From Bacillus sp. UNC41MFS5 (GTDB lineage Bacteria; Bacillota; Bacilli; Bacillales_B; DSM-18226), in NCBI RefSeq assembly GCF_000686805.1, contig NZ_JMLP01000005.1:244307-308306 (forward strand): a DNA stretch of 64,000 nt. Reading direction: 5' to 3'. The notes under the pieces were generated by a model. That model was not told the origin of the DNA, did no database searches, and saw nothing but the letters and a program-made list of their open reading frames with translations. Within the stretch, counting starts at the first letter, position 1. The number at the start of each line of letters is the position of its first letter. A program made the translations under genes and the position numbers. This document shows, piece by piece, positions 1 to 7,541 of this stretch.

Positions 1-36
1 ATTGAAAAAAGAGAACCAAATTTTAAGGGTGAATAA
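1..36 (+). CDS. fadB: 3' end of enoyl-CoA hydratase gene (partial)
   Basis: The first 36 bases read as an open frame ending in TAA, with C-terminal residues IEKREPNFKGE. An ending of the EKR-x-P-x-FKG type is common at the C-terminus of enoyl-CoA hydratases (crotonase family). In B. subtilis the gene directly before etfB is fadB, so context supports the call. Only eleven codons are visible, so the assignment rests on that tail and on synteny. Confidence 0.6.
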   Translation: MEKREPNFKGE

Positions 37-105
37 ACTTATCTTTGCAGGTATAATTGTAGAGGAAGCTCTTTTTTTATAAGAAATTTTCTTAATCTTT
101 CAAAC

Positions 106-123
106 TGAGCGAATGCTCGAAAT
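106..123 (+). promoter_or_regulatory. Possible FadR-type operator before etfB
   Basis: The sequence TGAGCGAATGCTCGAAAT contains a perfect GAGC-N4-GCTC palindrome about 20 bases before the etfB start. It partly matches the Bacillus FadR operator, which controls fatty-acid degradation genes including the etf operon in B. subtilis. Only about 10 of 18 positions agree, so this is a candidate only. Confidence 0.3.
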
Positions 124-140
124 TTATTAGGAGGGAAATC

Positions 141-914
141 ATGAATATTTATGTATTAATGAAAAGAACCTTTGATACCGAGGAAAAAATTTCGATTTCT
201 GCTGGAAAAATTAATGAGGATGGTGCGGAATTTATCATCAATCCGTATGATGAATATGCAATTGAAGAAGCGATTCAGGTTCGCGATGCTAAGGGTGGAG
301 AAGTAACCGTTATTTCTGTTGGAACAGAAGAAGCAGAAAAGCAATTACGAACTGCGCTGGCAATGGGTGCAGATAAAGCAGTCCTCATCAATACGGAGGA
401 TGATGTTGAAGGCGGAGATCAATTTACAACTGCAAAAATCCTTGCTGAATATCTTAAAGATAAAGATGCTGATTTAATCATTGGCGGGAATGTAGCGATT
501 GACGGTGGAACAGGCCAAGTAGGACCACGTGTTGCGGAATTGTTAAACATCCCTTATGTAACGACTATTACTAAGTTAGAAATTGACGGAACAAATGTAA
601 CCGTTACCAGAGACGTTGAAGGTGATTCTGAAGTCATTGAAACTAGCCTTCCTCTATTAGTTACAGCCCAACAAGGTCTAAACGAACCGCGCTACCCATC
701 CTTACCTGGAATCATGAAAGCAAAGAAGAAGCCGCTTGAAGAATTAGAGTTAGACGACCTAGACCTTGAAGAAGACGATGTGGAAGCAAAAACAAAAACG
801 ATTGAAATTTATTTGCCGCCTAAGAAAGAAGCAGGCCGCGTTTTGGCTGGCGATTTGAATGATCAAGTAAAAGAACTTGTTCATCTTCTTCATACCGAAG
901 CAAAAGTAATCTAA
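141..914 (+). CDS. etfB: Electron transfer flavoprotein subunit beta
   Basis: EtfB is the smaller subunit of the soluble electron transfer flavoprotein, which takes electrons from acyl-CoA dehydrogenases during fatty-acid beta-oxidation and passes them to the respiratory chain. The 257-residue product has the usual family length and the AMP-binding ETF fold: an alternating N-terminal domain, then the GGTGQVGPRVAELL stretch near residues 115-130, which is typical of the beta subunit. The ATG at 141 follows a strong AGGAGGG site. It lies between the fadB tail and etfA, as in the B. subtilis lcfA-fadR-fadB-etfB-etfA operon. Confidence 0.95.
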   Translation: MNIYVLMKRTFDTEEKISISAGKINEDGAEFIINPYDEYAIEEAIQVRDAKGGEVTVISVGTEEAEKQLRTALAMGADKAVLINTEDDVEGGDQFTTAKILAEYLKDKDADLIIGGNVAIDGGTGQVGPRVAELLNIPYVTTITKLEIDGTNVTVTRDVEGDSEVIETSLPLLVTAQQGLNEPRYPSLPGIMKAKKKPLEELELDDLDLEEDDVEAKTKTIEIYLPPKKEAGRVLAGDLNDQVKELVHLLHTEAKVI

Positions 915-953
915 CGGGTTAAATACAAATTTTGTTCTCAGGAGGTATATGGA

Positions 954-1931
954 ATGTCAAGAAAAGTAGTAGTTTTAGGAGAAGTTCGTGACGGTTCATT
1001 ACGTAATGTTTCATTCGAAGCGATTGCAGCAGCAAAAACAGTTGCTGAGGGCGGAGAAGTAGTTGGTGTTTTAGTGGGCGATTCTGTAAGCGCTCTATCG
1101 ACTGAGTTAATCCAATTTGGTGCGGACCGTGTGATTGTGGTTGAAGATGAGAAATTAAAACTTTATACATCTGATGGTTACGCTCAAGCACTTTTAGCGG
1201 TGCTTGATCAAGAAAAACCAGAAGGATTGGTTTTTGGTCATACCTCATTAGGTAAAGACCTTTCCCCGAGAATTGCCGGAAAATTAGCATCAGGTTTAAT
1301 CTCTGACGCCACAGCTATTGAAGTAGCTGGTGGAAATGTCGTGTTCACAAGACCGATTTATTCCGGTAAAGCATTTGAAAAGAAAATTGTTACAGGGGGC
1401 TTAATTTTCGCAACGGTACGACCAAATAATATCACTCCACTAGAGAAAGATGAGAGCAGAAGCGGTGATGTATCAACCCTTTCTGTAGAAATCAAAGACC
1501 TTCGTGCAATTATTAAAGAGGTCGTCAGAAAGGCGAGTGAGGGTGTTGATTTAAGCGAAGCCAAAGTAGTTATTTCAGGAGGCCGCGGTGTAAAAAGTAC
1601 GGATGGATTCCAACCGCTTAAAGAGCTAGCAGCAGTCCTTGGCGGAGCGGTAGGCGCTTCTCGTGGTGCTTGTGATGCTGATTATTGTGATTATTCGCTG
1701 CAAATCGGTCAAACGGGCAAGGTTGTTACACCAGACCTTTATATTGCTTGCGGTATTTCCGGAGCTATTCAGCACTTAGCAGGAATGTCCAACTCAAAGG
1801 TAATCGTTGCTATTAACAAGGACCCAGAAGCAAACATTTTCAAAGTAGCAGATTATGGAATCGTCGGCGACTTGTTTGAAGTAGTACCTTTATTAACTGA
1901 AGAGTTTAAAAAATTGAAGGTACACTCATAA
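954..1931 (+). CDS. etfA: Electron transfer flavoprotein subunit alpha
   Basis: EtfA pairs with EtfB and supplies most of the FAD site of the heterodimer. The 325-residue protein has an N-terminal ETF domain (about 1-180) and a C-terminal FAD-binding domain beginning near GGRGVKS (about 205). The family signature PDLYIACGISGAIQHLAGM followed by INKDPEANIFKVADYGIVGD is intact. It starts 39 bases after etfB behind AGGAGGT, so the two are almost certainly co-transcribed and made in equal amounts. A terminator follows. Confidence 0.96.
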   Translation: MSRKVVVLGEVRDGSLRNVSFEAIAAAKTVAEGGEVVGVLVGDSVSALSTELIQFGADRVIVVEDEKLKLYTSDGYAQALLAVLDQEKPEGLVFGHTSLGKDLSPRIAGKLASGLISDATAIEVAGGNVVFTRPIYSGKAFEKKIVTGGLIFATVRPNNITPLEKDESRSGDVSTLSVEIKDLRAIIKEVVRKASEGVDLSEAKVVISGGRGVKSTDGFQPLKELAAVLGGAVGASRGACDADYCDYSLQIGQTGKVVTPDLYIACGISGAIQHLAGMSNSKVIVAINKDPEANIFKVADYGIVGDLFEVVPLLTEEFKKLKVHS

Positions 1932-1937
1932 TAAGAA

Positions 1938-1973
1938 GAGCGGAAGCGCTTAGGTGCTGTAGCTAGACAATAG
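1938..1973 (+). repeat. Dispersed-repeat-like element after etfA
   Basis: The noncoding segment after etfA begins with the small palindrome AGCGGAAGCGCT and continues with a GGTGCTG..AGCTAGACAA stretch. From memory, closely similar strings recur between genes in many Bacillus-group genomes. Only one copy is seen here, so repeat status cannot be shown from this window. Confidence 0.35.
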
Positions 1974-1975
1974 AA

Positions 1976-2007
1976 AAGCGAGCGGAAGGTCTCCGCTCGC
2001 TTTATTT
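1976..2007 (+). terminator. Intrinsic terminator after etfA
   Basis: The hairpin AAAGCGAGCGGA / TCCGCTCGCTTT has a very short loop and is followed by a T-rich run. It closes the etf operon. Confidence 0.85.
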
Positions 2008-2083
2008 ATCGGATACTTAGGTTCATAATTGGGAAGAATTAACGATGTGGCTAAGCAATTTATTAGCTTGATTTTTCAAACGA

Positions 2084-2092
2084 TGTTATACT
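2084..2092 (+). promoter_or_regulatory. Extended -10 promoter of trxA
   Basis: TGTTATACT gives a TGN extended -10 element with a 5/6 -10 box, 40 bases before the trxA start. No good -35 hexamer lies at normal spacing, which is acceptable for extended -10 promoters. Confidence 0.5.
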
Positions 2093-2131
2093 TTCGATAG
2101 TAACTCAGTAATCATTAGGAGGGCAATATAA

Positions 2132-2446
2132 ATGGCAATTTCACATGTAACTGATCAAAACTTTTCGGCTGAAACTGGTTCAGGCCTTGTTCTTGTAGAT
2201 TTTTGGGCACCATGGTGCGGACCTTGTAAAATGATCGCTCCTGTTCTTGAAGAACTTGATTTAGAAATGGGCGATAAGGTAAAAATTACTAAACTTGATG
2301 TGGATGATAACCCGCAAACTGCAGCGAATTTTGGTGTTATGAGTATCCCAACTTTATTAGTGATGAAAAACGGCGAAGTCGTTGATAAAGTTGTCGGCTT
2401 CCAACCAAAAGATGCACTAGCAGGTGTTTTAGAAAAACACGTGTAA
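2132..2446 (+). CDS. trxA: Thioredoxin
   Basis: This is a small cytoplasmic dithiol-disulfide oxidoreductase that reduces protein disulfides and supplies electrons to ribonucleotide reductase and peroxide-scavenging enzymes. The 104 residues are a full single thioredoxin fold. The redox motif WCGPC is at residues 28-32 with cysteines C29 and C32, and the cis-proline lies in SIPT. The start is fixed by an AGGAGGG site. It is a monocistronic unit with its own promoter and terminator, between etfA and uvrC as in B. subtilis. Confidence 0.97.
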   Translation: MAISHVTDQNFSAETGSGLVLVDFWAPWCGPCKMIAPVLEELDLEMGDKVKITKLDVDDNPQTAANFGVMSIPTLLVMKNGEVVDKVVGFQPKDALAGVLEKHV

Positions 2447-2459
2447 ATAGAACGATAAA

Positions 2460-2497
2460 AGCCTTAGCTAGGAAATATCCCGGCTAAGGTTTTTTTA
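2460..2497 (+). terminator. Intrinsic terminator after trxA
   Basis: CCTTAGC(TAGG)..GCTAAGG forms a stem, followed by eight T residues broken only late. It ends the trxA transcript. Confidence 0.85.
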
Positions 2498-2589
2498 TTT
2501 TTCCAAGAGACTACTACTTTCAATTATGCGCAATTTCCTTTAATATTTTAACAGATGAATAAATATAAGACGGGAGGGGAGTGGCCGGA

Positions 2590-4362
2590 ATGAATGAAAC
2601 AATTAAGCAAAAACTGACGCTGCTGCCGGATCAGCCTGGCTGCTACTTAATGAAAGACCGTCAGGGAACGATTATTTATGTGGGAAAAGCAAAGGTCCTA
2701 AAGAATCGTGTCCGTTCCTATTTCACAGGGTCTCACGATGGGAAGACACTTAGACTTGTCAATGAAATTGAGGACTTTGAATATATCGTAACCTCTTCTA
2801 ATATTGAAGCACTTTTGCTGGAACTGAATCTTATTAAAAAGTACGATCCAAAATACAATATCATGCTGAAGGATGACAAAACCTATCCGTTTATAAAGTT
2901 AACAGCGGAAAAGCATCCCAAGCTTATTATCACAAGAAAAGTAAAAAAGGATAAAGGAAAATACTTTGGTCCGTACCCCAATGTGACAGCTGCTAATGAA
3001 ACCAAAAAGCTTCTTGACCGAATCTACCCGCTCCGCAAATGCTCAACTCTGCCGGACAGAGTCTGTTTATACTATCATTTAGGACAGTGCCTGGCACCAT
3101 GTGTGAATGAAGTTCATGAAGAACAGTATAAACAGATGACGGATGAAATCACCCGCTTTTTAAATGGCGGGTATAATGAAATAAAAAAAGAGCTGAAGGA
3201 AAAAATGGCTGCTGCCTCCGAAGAATTAGATTTTGAACGAGCAAAAGAATATCGTGACAAAATCATCCATATTGAAACGATTATGGAAAAACAAAAAATT
3301 ACGATGACCGATTTTACCGACCGTGATGTTTTTGGCTATGCAGTTGATAAAGGCTGGATGTGTGTGCAAGTCTTTTTTGTCCGCCAAGGCAAACTAATTG
3401 AGCGGGACGTTTCTATGTTCCCCGTTTATAATGAGCCAGAGGAAGAAATCTTAACGTTCCTCGGTCAATTTTATTCGAAAGCCAATCACTTTAAGCCTAA
3501 AGAAATTCTCATCCAAGATGATGTCGAGTTGAGTTTAGCTGAACAACTGTTAGAAGTTAAAGTGCTTCAGCCGCAACGGGGACAAAAAAAGGATCTTGTG
3601 CAATTGGCGATTAAAAATGCAAAAATTGCTTTGAATGAAAAATTTTCACTGATTGAAAAGGATGAATATCGAACCATTAAGGCAGTCGAGAACCTGGGCG
3701 AATTACTAGGAATCTATACGCCGCATCGGATTGAAGCCTTTGATAATTCTAACATCCAAGGGACAGACCCTGTATCAGCAATGGTAGTGTTCATTGATGG
3801 CAAGGCGAATCATCGTGAATACCGTAAATACAAAATCAAAACTGTTCAAGGGCCGGATGATTATGAATCGATGCGGGAAGTAACAAGAAGAAGGTACTCA
3901 CGTGCGCTAAAAGAGGAACTCCCTCTTCCTGATTTAATCATCATTGATGGTGGAAAAGGGCATGTAGAAGCCGTACGAGATGTTTTGGAAAATGAATTAG
4001 GTTTAGATATTCCGCTATCGGGGCTTGTAAAAGACGAAAAACACCGGACATCACAATTGCTGTATGGCAATCCTTTAGGAATTGTACCGCTCGGGCGAAA
4101 CAGCCAAGAGTTTTATTTACTGCAAAGGATTCAAGATGAAGTCCATCGTTTTGCGATTACCTTCCATCGCCAACTGCGCGGAAAAACTGCGTTTCAATCC
4201 TTGCTTGATGATATTCCGGGAATTGGGGAGAAGCGGAAAAAATTATTGTTAAAACAGTTCGGCTCGGTGAAAAAAATGAAAGAAGCAAGTAAAGAGGAAT
4301 TCATAAATATCGGAATTCCCATGAATGTAGCCGAAGAATTAATCAAAAAACTTCAATCCTAG
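2590..4362 (+). CDS. uvrC: Excinuclease ABC subunit C
   Basis: UvrC makes both incisions around bulky DNA lesions in nucleotide-excision repair, acting on the UvrB-DNA complex. In the 590-residue protein one sees the N-terminal GIY-YIG nuclease (GCYLMK..IIYVGKA, residues 15-50), a Cys cluster ([16 protein letters not shown], about 150-172), a UVR UvrB-binding segment near 200-235, the RNase-H-like nuclease ([11 protein letters not shown].., about 380-500) and C-terminal helix-hairpin-helix motifs ([14 protein letters not shown]). A GTG at 2581 is in frame but abuts the GGGAGGGG ribosome site. The ATG at 2590 has correct spacing and matches the B. subtilis N-terminus. Confidence 0.95.
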   Translation: MNETIKQKLTLLPDQPGCYLMKDRQGTIIYVGKAKVLKNRVRSYFTGSHDGKTLRLVNEIEDFEYIVTSSNIEALLLELNLIKKYDPKYNIMLKDDKTYPFIKLTAEKHPKLIITRKVKKDKGKYFGPYPNVTAANETKKLLDRIYPLRKCSTLPDRVCLYYHLGQCLAPCVNEVHEEQYKQMTDEITRFLNGGYNEIKKELKEKMAAASEELDFERAKEYRDKIIHIETIMEKQKITMTDFTDRDVFGYAVDKGWMCVQVFFVRQGKLIERDVSMFPVYNEPEEEILTFLGQFYSKANHFKPKEILIQDDVELSLAEQLLEVKVLQPQRGQKKDLVQLAIKNAKIALNEKFSLIEKDEYRTIKAVENLGELLGIYTPHRIEAFDNSNIQGTDPVSAMVVFIDGKANHREYRKYKIKTVQGPDDYESMREVTRRRYSRALKEELPLPDLIIIDGGKGHVEAVRDVLENELGLDIPLSGLVKDEKHRTSQLLYGNPLGIVPLGRNSQEFYLLQRIQDEVHRFAITFHRQLRGKTAFQSLLDDIPGIGEKRKKLLLKQFGSVKKMKEASKEEFINIGIPMNVAEELIKKLQS

Positions 4363-4365
4363 TGA

Positions 4366-4394
4366 TTGTCAGAAAAAAAGGAACATGCTATAAT
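4366..4394 (+). promoter_or_regulatory. Sigma-A promoter of lysC
   Basis: TTGTCA and a perfect TATAAT are separated by exactly 17 bases. They start right after the uvrC stop and about 40 bases before the lysine riboswitch, as expected for its transcript. Confidence 0.85.
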
Positions 4395-4433
4395 AAGTGA
4401 AAATTTAATTTACTATCACTTTTACGTATTAAA

Positions 4434-4608
4434 GTGAAGGTAGAGGTGCGAGCTTCAAGAGTAGTGGTTCTGAGAAGGATGAGCTTCTGAGAAGAATCAT
4501 GAAAGGGGATGTTCGCCGAAGTAAAGAAGGTCTCATAACTTTTTTTGCTGGTCCCGTATTGAATAAATGCTGGATTGTCAAGACTAATGTCTTGGAGAGC
4601 TATCTTAC
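4434..4608 (+). ncRNA. Lysine riboswitch (L box) aptamer
   Basis: The lysC leader carries the conserved L-box strings: AGAGGTGCG near the 5' end, AAGGGGATGTTCGCCGAA in the middle, GCTGG and the late GGAGAGCTATCTTAC. The closing helix P1 pairs GTGAAGGTAG (4434-4443) with CTATCTTAC. Binding of lysine is known to favour the downstream terminator and so switch off aspartokinase II. The family is recognised with high confidence; the exact helix limits are read by eye. Confidence 0.95.
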
Positions 4609-4640
4609 ATTGTAGGTGCGAGAATTTTTTTCGTGTTTTA

Positions 4641-4671
4641 AGCAATGAGATGCCCTTCTCATTGCTTTTTT
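4641..4671 (+). terminator. Riboswitch-controlled terminator before lysC
   Basis: AGCAATGAGA, a short loop and TCTCATTGCT form a stem followed by TTTTT. It sits about 30 bases downstream of the lysine aptamer and is the expected off-state terminator of the L-box switch. Confidence 0.9.
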
Positions 4672-4723
4672 GCGTTTTATTGGGGAAAAATATGAATTAC
4701 TTCTGGAGAAGGGGAAAACAAAA

Positions 4724-5941
4724 ATGGGGATTATTGTACAAAAATTCGGAGGCACCTCCGTTGCTAATGTAGAAAGAATTTTAAATGTCGCATCATGTGT
4801 AAAAGGTGAGGTTGACCGCGGAAATAATGTGGTTGTTGTTGTTTCTGCAATGGGTAAATCTACGGATACACTCGTCGGTTTAGCAAAGGAAATTTCAGCG
4901 CAGCCTAATAAACGGGAAATGGACATGCTGTTATCGACTGGGGAACAAGTAACGATTTCGTTACTGTCTATGGCTCTCAACCAGCAAGGGCTTGATGCCG
5001 TGTCCTTTACAGGTTGGCAGGCGGGTATTATGACAGAACCAGTCCATGGAAATGCCCGGATTTCTAATATTAAAACAGCAGCGATTGAATCACAGCTTGA
5101 ATCCGGCAAGGTGGTAATTGTTGCGGGATTCCAAGGAATCACCGAAGAAGGTGAAATTACCACACTTGGCCGTGGCGGTTCTGATACCACAGCCGTTGCT
5201 CTGGCTGCTGCCCTAAAGGCGGATAAATGCGACATTTATACTGATGTAACGGGAGTTTTCACAACGGATCCAAGATATGTGAAGAGTGCTCGCAAGCTAT
5301 TATCGGTATCGTACGATGAAATGCTGGAGTTAGCTAATTTGGGTGCAGGAGTACTTCATCCACGAGCAGTGGAATTTGCTAAAAATTATCAAGTTCGGCT
5401 CGAAGTTCGTTCGAGCATGGAGAAAATAGAAGGAACAGTTATTGAGGGGGAAGCAGCAATGGAACAAAACTTAGTAGTCCGCGGAGTCGCATTTGAAGAC
5501 GAAATAACAAAAGTAACAGTATTAGGCTTGGCCAATTCATTAACCAGTCTATCTACCATCTTTACTACACTTGCTGAAAATCATTTAAATGTGGATATTA
5601 TAATCCAGAGCACAACAGAGGGTGGTTCTGCGAATTTGTCATTCTCTATTCATACGGATGATCTATTAGAGACTTTAAAGGTCCTAGAAGACAATAAATC
5701 AGTGCTTAATTATGAGCAGATTGATGCTGAAAACAAATTAGCGAAGGTGTCGATTGTCGGTTCAGGGATGATCTCCAACCCTGGTGTTGCAGCAAAGATG
5801 TTTGAAGTACTTGCTGCAAACAACATCCAAATCAAAATGGTCAGCACATCAGAAATTAAAGTGTCGGCCGTTGTAGAAGAAATAAATATGTTAAAAGCAG
5901 TAGAAGCTTTACACGAAGCATTCGGACTTGCAGTTCAATAA
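4724..5941 (+). CDS. lysC: Aspartate kinase II, lysine-sensitive
   Basis: Phosphorylates aspartate, the first step towards diaminopimelate, lysine, threonine and methionine; diaminopimelate also feeds peptidoglycan and spore dipicolinate. The 405-residue enzyme has the kinase motif KFGGTS (residues 7-12), GRGGSDTTA in the catalytic domain and two C-terminal ACT domains (about 260-400). The start at 4724 follows GGAGAAGGGG and gives MGIIVQKFGGTSV, as in B. subtilis; the 18 upstream in-frame codons overlap the riboswitch terminator and are not coding. Expression is governed by the lysine riboswitch. A second start inside the gene makes a small subunit. Confidence 0.96.
   Translation: MGIIVQKFGGTSVANVERILNVASCVKGEVDRGNNVVVVVSAMGKSTDTLVGLAKEISAQPNKREMDMLLSTGEQVTISLLSMALNQQGLDAVSFTGWQAGIMTEPVHGNARISNIKTAAIESQLESGKVVIVAGFQGITEEGEITTLGRGGSDTTAVALAAALKADKCDIYTDVTGVFTTDPRYVKSARKLLSVSYDEMLELANLGAGVLHPRAVEFAKNYQVRLEVRSSMEKIEGTVIEGEAAMEQNLVVRGVAFEDEITKVTVLGLANSLTSLSTIFTTLAENHLNVDIIIQSTTEGGSANLSFSIHTDDLLETLKVLEDNKSVLNYEQIDAENKLAKVSIVGSGMISNPGVAAKMFEVLAANNIQIKMVSTSEIKVSAVVEEINMLKAVEALHEAFGLAVQ
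5459..5941 (+). other. lysC: Internal start: aspartokinase II beta subunit
   Basis: Within lysC, codon 246 is an ATG preceded by a strong ATTGAGGGGG ribosome site (5441-5450). Translation from it gives a 160-residue protein containing just the two ACT regulatory domains. B. subtilis aspartokinase II is known to be an alpha2-beta2 enzyme whose beta subunit comes from an in-frame internal start at the same codon, so position and ribosome site are both conserved here. That the short product is made here is inferred. Confidence 0.8.
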
Positions 5942-5946
5942 AAAAG

Positions 5947-5984
5947 AATGGTGTCAGGCACCTTCCGGTGCCTGACACCATTTT
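5947..5984. terminator. Bidirectional terminator with GGTGTCAGGCACC palindrome
   Basis: AATGGTGTCAGGCACC, a TTCC loop and its exact 16-base complement form a perfect hairpin, with A/T runs on both sides. It lies between convergent lysC and yslB and can end both transcripts. The arm is a motif that recurs at 12662-12715 and as a half at 15161-15173. Confidence 0.8.
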
Positions 5985-5987
5985 CAA

Positions 5988-6431
5988 TTAGTTTTTTTCC
6001 CATTTCACTGTGAAAACAACTTTATTTGATTTTTTTACTGGATGCTCGAAGGTTTCTGCGTTGGCTTCTTTTTGCAGTTCAATTTGTTGGGCCAGGAATC
6101 CTGCTTCGAGTTGGAAAAAGTGTTCAGCCTTGGACTTAACGCGCGAAATAATGAGCGGACTTATTAATTCGAATTGGAAATCTGTTTTATTTTCTTTCAC
6201 AAGTTCCAACTGGCCCCATGAGGCCTTGGCGAAGAAATCAATAATCTGTTCTATATCCATTAATGGATATTTTCGTGCAAGTCGTTTTCCGGCCCAATAT
6301 AAAATTTCAGGTGTATCTTTCCCTAAAATCTCAGGCAAAAGAACTTCTCTGATTAATTCATAGCCGAAGATGGAAATAGTTCTTGGTTCATCAATATCGA
6401 TCATATCATTCATAACTGTACTATTATTCAC
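5988..6431 (-). CDS. yslB: YslB family protein (DUF2507)
   Basis: A 147-residue cytoplasmic protein of unknown biochemical role. It matches the family represented by B. subtilis YslB in length, in the stretch RTISIFGYELIREVLLPEILG, and in position between lysC and sdhC. The alternating hydrophobic/polar pattern and the segment ILYWAGKRLARKYPL resemble V4R-type small-molecule-binding domains, a suggestion only. No signal or membrane segment is seen. It reads towards lysC and shares its terminator; the ATG follows a GAGGGGAAG ribosome site. Confidence 0.85.
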   Translation of the reverse strand: MNNSTVMNDMIDIDEPRTISIFGYELIREVLLPEILGKDTPEILYWAGKRLARKYPLMDIEQIIDFFAKASWGQLELVKENKTDFQFELISPLIISRVKSKAEHFFQLEAGFLAQQIELQKEANAETFEHPVKKSNKVVFTVKWEKN

Positions 6432-6738
6432 AAGCTTCCCCTCTTTCTATCATTCTATTATATACATTTTCGGTTAATTTTCAGTACAGTTTTTCTAGTT
6501 ATTATGAATCAAATTTAGCTTGATTTTTTGTTATTTTGCAATATCTTACCTTGTTTTCCATGATAATTATCATTCCCATTGTGAAAAAAATAACAACCGT
6601 TATATCTTGGTAATTTACCATAAAAATACAATGATTTTCAGATTATATCCATTTGCGTCAGTAGAAATGACTAATCTATTATAATTTCAATATATTTAAA
6701 AAATTTTATTTTTATGTAGAAATTGTGTATCCGTTTTC
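6432..6738. promoter_or_regulatory. AT-rich yslB-sdhC divergent regulatory region
   Basis: No gene is seen in this divergent gap. Two operator-like sites are visible: TGATAATTATCA (6561-6572), a perfect 12-base palindrome, and TTGTGAAAAAAATAACAA (6579-6596), which matches the consensus for the NADH-sensing repressor Rex at about 14 of 18 positions. A CG-centred stretch at 6726-6739 loosely resembles a CcpA cre site beside the sdh -35 box. All three are candidates only. Confidence 0.35.
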
Positions 6739-6767
6739 TTGACGCTCTTACATGATGGGAGTAAAAT
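6739..6767 (+). promoter_or_regulatory. Sigma-A promoter of sdhCAB
   Basis: TTGACG and TAAAAT are 17 bases apart, giving a start point near 6774 and a leader of about 100 bases. A direct repeat TTGTCACA (6772-6779 and 6783-6790), 11 bases apart, sits at the start point and could be an operator. Confidence 0.8.
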
Positions 6768-6874
6768 GGACTTGTCACATTATTGTCACAGTGGTGCGAA
6801 GTTTCGACAATAGGAGAATTAAATTGATAGAAACTGAACATCATTTTTTTTAAACATTATAGGGGGGTAAATTT

Positions 6875-7483
6875 ATGGCGGGTAATCGAGAGTTTGTTTA
6901 TCGGAGATTGCATTCGTTGCTTGGGGTTATTCCAATCGGTATCTTCGTGATGCAGCATCTGGTTGTGAACCACTATGCAACAGAAGGGGTAGAATCTTTC
7001 AACAAAGCTGCGAACTTTATGGGAAATCTCCCATTTCGCTATGTTTTAGAAACTGTAATTATCTATTTACCGATTTTATTCCATGCAATCTACGGGCTGT
7101 ATATTGCTTTTACAGCTAAAAACAATGCAAGTCAATATGGATTTTTCAGAAACTGGATGTTTATGCTTCAACGTGTGTCTGGTGTGATAACTCTAATTTT
7201 TATCACATGGCATGTATGGGAAACACGTATCGCTGCCGCATTTGGACATGAAGTTAACTTCCAAATGATGCAAGATATTCTTTCATCTCCATTCATGTTT
7301 GCGTTTTATGTTATTGGTATTATTTCAGCGATTTTCCACTTTGCAAATGGATTGTGGTCATTCTTGGTAAGCTGGGGCATCACTGTATCCCCACGATCTC
7401 AAGTTATTTCTACATACGTGACAATCGTTATTTTCTTGGCTCTATCTTATGTTGGTGTAACAACACTACTAGCTTTTGTATAA
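6875..7483 (+). CDS. sdhC: Succinate dehydrogenase cytochrome b558 subunit
   Basis: This is the membrane anchor of complex II, which passes electrons from succinate to menaquinone. The 202-residue protein has five hydrophobic segments and the conserved histidines expected to ligate two b-type hemes (RRLHSLLG, MQHLVVNH, LFHAIYG, TWHVWE, IFHFANG). This single-polypeptide, five-helix, diheme anchor is the Bacillus type; no sdhD is present. It starts after a strong AGGGGGG site and heads the sdhCAB operon. In B. subtilis this ribosome site is a target of the iron-sparing RNA FsrA; whether that holds here cannot be seen. Confidence 0.95.
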   Translation: MAGNREFVYRRLHSLLGVIPIGIFVMQHLVVNHYATEGVESFNKAANFMGNLPFRYVLETVIIYLPILFHAIYGLYIAFTAKNNASQYGFFRNWMFMLQRVSGVITLIFITWHVWETRIAAAFGHEVNFQMMQDILSSPFMFAFYVIGIISAIFHFANGLWSFLVSWGITVSPRSQVISTYVTIVIFLALSYVGVTTLLAFV

Positions 7484-7541
7484 TAAATCACATGATTGAT
7501 TGGAAAAATATTGGATTTTGGATTAAGGGAGTGAGTCACAA

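Noticed and set aside
4575..4772. Open frames over the lysC leader on both strands
   Set aside because: They lie across the lysine riboswitch and its terminator; the RNA structure explains the sequence.
6561..6572. TGATAATTATCA as a Fur box
   Set aside because: It is a perfect short palindrome but lacks the central bases of the 7-1-7 Fur site and lies far upstream of the sdh promoter, so it is not called as a Fur site.
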